Shown: one piece after another, positions 7,134-8,979 of the stretch
Position numbering within the stretch: position 1 is the first letter of the stretch
How the letters are laid out: each line of letters begins with the position of its first letter
Assembly: GCA_035301625.1 (NCBI GenBank)
Contig: DATGTW010000131.1
Coordinates: forward strand, 1-8,979
Direction of reading: 5' to 3'
From: Paenalcaligenes sp035301625
Lineage (GTDB): Bacteria; Pseudomonadota; Gammaproteobacteria; Burkholderiales; Burkholderiaceae_B
DNA length: 8,979 bases
The notes under the pieces: generated by a model
What the model saw: only the letters and a program-made list of their open reading frames with translations
What the model was told of the DNA's origin: nothing
The model's database searches: none
Program-made: the position numbers and the translations under genes

Positions 7134-7162
7134 TTGTTTTGTAGACATGCTCCTTTTAATAT
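7134..7162 (+). promoter_or_regulatory. Possible sigma70-type promoter for fahA
   Basis: TTGTTT (7134-7139) and TAATAT (7157-7162) are separated by 17 bases and lie about 30 bases before the fahA ATG. The matches are only three of six and four of six, so this is a weak candidate in an AT-rich region. A GATAAT at 7113-7118 is an alternative -10 but has no matching -35. Confidence 0.25.
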
Positions 7163-7183
7163 GGATGACAGAGAATTAAAAAA

Positions 7184-7188
7184 GGAGG
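7184..7188 (+). promoter_or_regulatory. fahA ribosome-binding site
   Basis: GGAGG within AAAGGAGGAG, seven bases before the ATG at 7196. A GTG at 7190 is in the same frame but overlaps the end of this purine run, so it would have no usable ribosome-binding site. The site therefore decides for the ATG at 7196. Confidence 0.85.
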
Positions 7189-7195
7189 AGTGGAG

Positions 7196-8467
7196 ATGCC
7201 ACTTACAAAGAGCTTTGTCGCAGTGCCGCAGGGCAATGATTTCACTATTCATAATTTGCCGTATGGGGTGTTTAGCACTTCAGGAGACCAGCCCCGAGTT
7301 GGAGTTGCTATTGGCGAGTATGTGTTAGACCTTAGTGTGCTTGAGCGGGTGGATTTGCTACCCATCAAATATGGTCCTGTTTTTGCTCAAGACAGTCTCA
7401 ATGAATTTATCGCTCAGGGCTCAGTTCATTGGCGAGCGGTACGTACCGCCATACAGACATTATTGGCCGCTGATAATCCGCGCCTGCGCGAGGATGCCGC
7501 CTTGCGTGCACGAGCACTGATACCGCAAACTCAGGTACAGATGCATTTGCCTGTACAGATAACGGGTTATACTGATTTTTATTCTTCGCGAGAGCATGCT
7601 TTTAATGTGGGCAGTATGTTTCGAGGCCCAGAAAATGCACTCATGCCCAATTGGTCCGAATTACCCGTAGCCTACAACGGGCGCGCCAGCTCGGTAGTGG
7701 TCAGTGGTACTGATATTGTGCGTCCCAGCGGCCAAATCATGCCTGTAGGGGCGACTCGACCGGTGTTTGGGCCCAGCCAAAAGCTGGATTTTGAACTAGA
7801 AACAGGTTTTATTGTTGGGCGTAAAACACTGTTAGGTGAGCCCGTCCCCGTAGACATCGCAGCAGATTATGTATTTGGCATGGTGTTGCTCAATGATTGG
7901 TCTGCACGTGATATTCAACAATGGGAATACGTTCCCCTGGGTCCCTTTAACGGCAAAAGCTTTGGCACTTCGATCTCGCCCTGGGTCGTCCCTATGGCGG
8001 CATTAGAACCTTTTCGCTGCTCGGCAGTGACCCAAGACCCTGAACCCTTACCTTACTTAAGAGCGCCAGACCGATATACCCACGACATACATTTACAGGT
8101 GGCCTTTGATGTTGAGGGAAATGAAACCACAGTTTGTGAGAGCAATTTCAAATATCTGTATTGGGGGGTAGAGCAGCAACTGGCACATCATACGATTAGT
8201 GGCTGTAATTTACGGGTGGGTGATTTGATGGGGACTGGCACCATATCCGGACCTAGCAAAGAATCCCGAGGATCTTTATTAGAGTTAAACTGGAATATGA
8301 GCGAGCCAGTGCATCTCAAAGGCGGGAAAACACGCTACTTTATTGAGGATGGCGATACCATTATTATGCGTGGATTCTGCGAAAAGGAGGGGATCCGGAT
8401 TGGTTTTGGAGAGGTGCGCGGCACAGTCTTGCCCGCGTTGGATTTCCCTGCCCTGGCAACGTTTTGA
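7196..8467 (+). CDS. fahA: Fumarylacetoacetase
   Basis: This enzyme hydrolyses 4-fumarylacetoacetate to fumarate and acetoacetate, the final step of tyrosine/homogentisate breakdown (EC 3.7.1.2), in the cytoplasm. The 423-residue protein has the small N-terminal domain (to about 115) and the FAH catalytic fold. Key residues correspond to the human enzyme with a shift of one: D127 and H134 in YTDFYSSREH, E200 and E202 in DFELE, D234 in NDWSARDIQ, and K254 in FNGKSFGT. D127, E200, E202 and D234 would bind the metal and H134 is the catalytic base. Length and motifs match full-size fumarylacetoacetase rather than the shorter FAH-domain hydratases. Three in-frame stops (TGA TAA TAA) end the gene. 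It is divergent from nosR and followed after 30 bases by a VOC gene. Homogentisate dioxygenase and maleylacetoacetate isomerase are not in view. Confidence 0.96.
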   Translation: MPLTKSFVAVPQGNDFTIHNLPYGVFSTSGDQPRVGVAIGEYVLDLSVLERVDLLPIKYGPVFAQDSLNEFIAQGSVHWRAVRTAIQTLLAADNPRLREDAALRARALIPQTQVQMHLPVQITGYTDFYSSREHAFNVGSMFRGPENALMPNWSELPVAYNGRASSVVVSGTDIVRPSGQIMPVGATRPVFGPSQKLDFELETGFIVGRKTLLGEPVPVDIAADYVFGMVLLNDWSARDIQQWEYVPLGPFNGKSFGTSISPWVVPMAALEPFRCSAVTQDPEPLPYLRAPDRYTHDIHLQVAFDVEGNETTVCESNFKYLYWGVEQQLAHHTISGCNLRVGDLMGTGTISGPSKESRGSLLELNWNMSEPVHLKGGKTRYFIEDGDTIIMRGFCEKEGIRIGFGEVRGTVLPALDFPALATF

Positions 8468-8497
8468 TAATAAAAGAGGTATCAAGGAGGAGTCATC

Positions 8498-8979
8498 ATG
8501 AGTTTCGAAATAGAAAAAATTCACCACGTCGCATATCGGTGCAAAGACGCCAAAGAAACCGTTGAATGGTATCAAAAACATCTCAATATGGGTTTCATTT
8601 TGGCTTTTGCAGAAAACCAGGTTCCATCGACTAAAGAACCAGACCCTTATATGCATGTGTTTTTGGATGCCGGCGGCGGCAATGTACTGGCATTTTTTGA
8701 ATTACCCACTCAACCCGACATGGGGCGCGATGAAAATACCCCTACTTGGGTACAGCACATCGCATTGAAGGTCAAAGACAAAGCAGCGCTTTTGGCGGCC
8801 AAGGCCCATTTGGAAGCCAATGGTATCGATGTGGTGGGAATCACTGATCACGGATTATTCCATTCCATCTACTTTTTTGATCCCAACGGTCATCGATTAG
8901 AATTGACCTACGACGACCCAGATGCTGCCGCTAAAATGGCGCGCATCACGGATGAGCTCAAAAAAGATATGCTGGATGA
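8498..8979 (+). CDS. VOC-family (glyoxalase/extradiol-dioxygenase fold) protein, 3' end outside the window
   Basis: The frame is open for 160 codons from the ATG to the window edge with no stop, so the C-terminus is missing; the TGA at the very end is out of frame. The start is supported by AAGGAGG at 8484-8490, seven bases upstream. Two beta-alpha-beta-beta-beta VOC modules are visible: KIHHVAYRCKDAKETVEWYQKHLN (8-30, first segment) and WVQHIALKVKD (84-94). Candidate metal ligands in VOC positions are H10, E68 (FFELP), H87 and E135 (HRLELTY), enough for a metal site. The motif FFDPNGHRLEL (126-136) is typical of this superfamily. It is probably in one operon with fahA. Homologues that I recall beside aromatic-degradation genes in Betaproteobacteria are annotated only as VOC or glyoxalase. 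Lyase, isomerase or dioxygenase activity cannot be decided here. Confidence 0.9.
   Translation, partial: MSFEIEKIHHVAYRCKDAKETVEWYQKHLNMGFILAFAENQVPSTKEPDPYMHVFLDAGGGNVLAFFELPTQPDMGRDENTPTWVQHIALKVKDKAALLAAKAHLEANGIDVVGITDHGLFHSIYFFDPNGHRLELTYDDPDAAAKMARITDELKKDMLD

Noticed and set aside
7125..7141. CAAAA-N7-TTTTG inverted repeat near the possible fahA promoter.
   Set aside because: Five-base arms made of A/T runs in an AT-rich region are expected by chance.
8285..8656. A minus-strand 123-codon frame across the fahA-VOC junction.
   Set aside because: It spans two well supported genes on the opposite strand and resembles nothing known.

Overview
The window holds most of a clade I nitrous-oxide reduction (nos) gene cluster on the minus strand and, divergent from it, the first two genes of what looks like an aromatic-catabolism operon on the plus strand. 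It suggests a denitrifying Gram-negative proteobacterium. The nosRZDFY order, the Tat-exported NosZ and the wording of NosZ (for example GHNHTSMGQT and YYCQWFCHALHMEM) point to Betaproteobacteria, perhaps Burkholderiales. That placement comes from remembered family sequences, not from a search. G+C looks moderate (about half) by eye.

Layout. Positions 1-139 are the first 46 codons of nosY, cut by the window edge. nosF (136-1056), nosD (1056-2531), nosZ (2604-4535) and nosR (4571-6955) follow, all on the minus strand, so transcription runs nosR > nosZ > nosD > nosF > nosY. The D/F and F/Y junctions overlap (TAATG and ATGA). A 72-base gap with a strong hairpin separates nosZ from nosD. The 240-base intergenic region at 6956-7195 holds the nosR promoter and probably the promoter of the plus-strand genes. 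fahA (7196-8467) encodes fumarylacetoacetase. After 30 bases comes a VOC/glyoxalase-fold gene that runs off the right edge (8498-8979).

How the genes work together. NosR is the membrane flavo-iron-sulfur protein needed for nosZ expression and electron supply. NosZ is the periplasmic multicopper enzyme that reduces N2O to N2. NosD, NosF and NosY form the ABC-type machine that works with the copper chaperone NosL (not in view) to assemble the CuZ site. All metal ligands I could check in NosZ are present, so the enzyme should be functional. fahA makes fumarate and acetoacetate in tyrosine/homogentisate breakdown; no sequence evidence ties it to N2O reduction.

The strongest non-coding signal is upstream of nosR. 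A 9-of-10 FNR/DNR-type box lies at exactly class II distance from a TATAGT -10 element, with no -35 element, and a perfect 15-base palindrome is centred on the predicted transcription start. I found no mobile element, tRNA, rRNA or CRISPR array, and no convincing wholly new system. The novelty is in details: the promoter palindrome, the nosZ-nosD hairpin, inserted segments in NosD and NosR, and the uncharacterised VOC partner of fahA.
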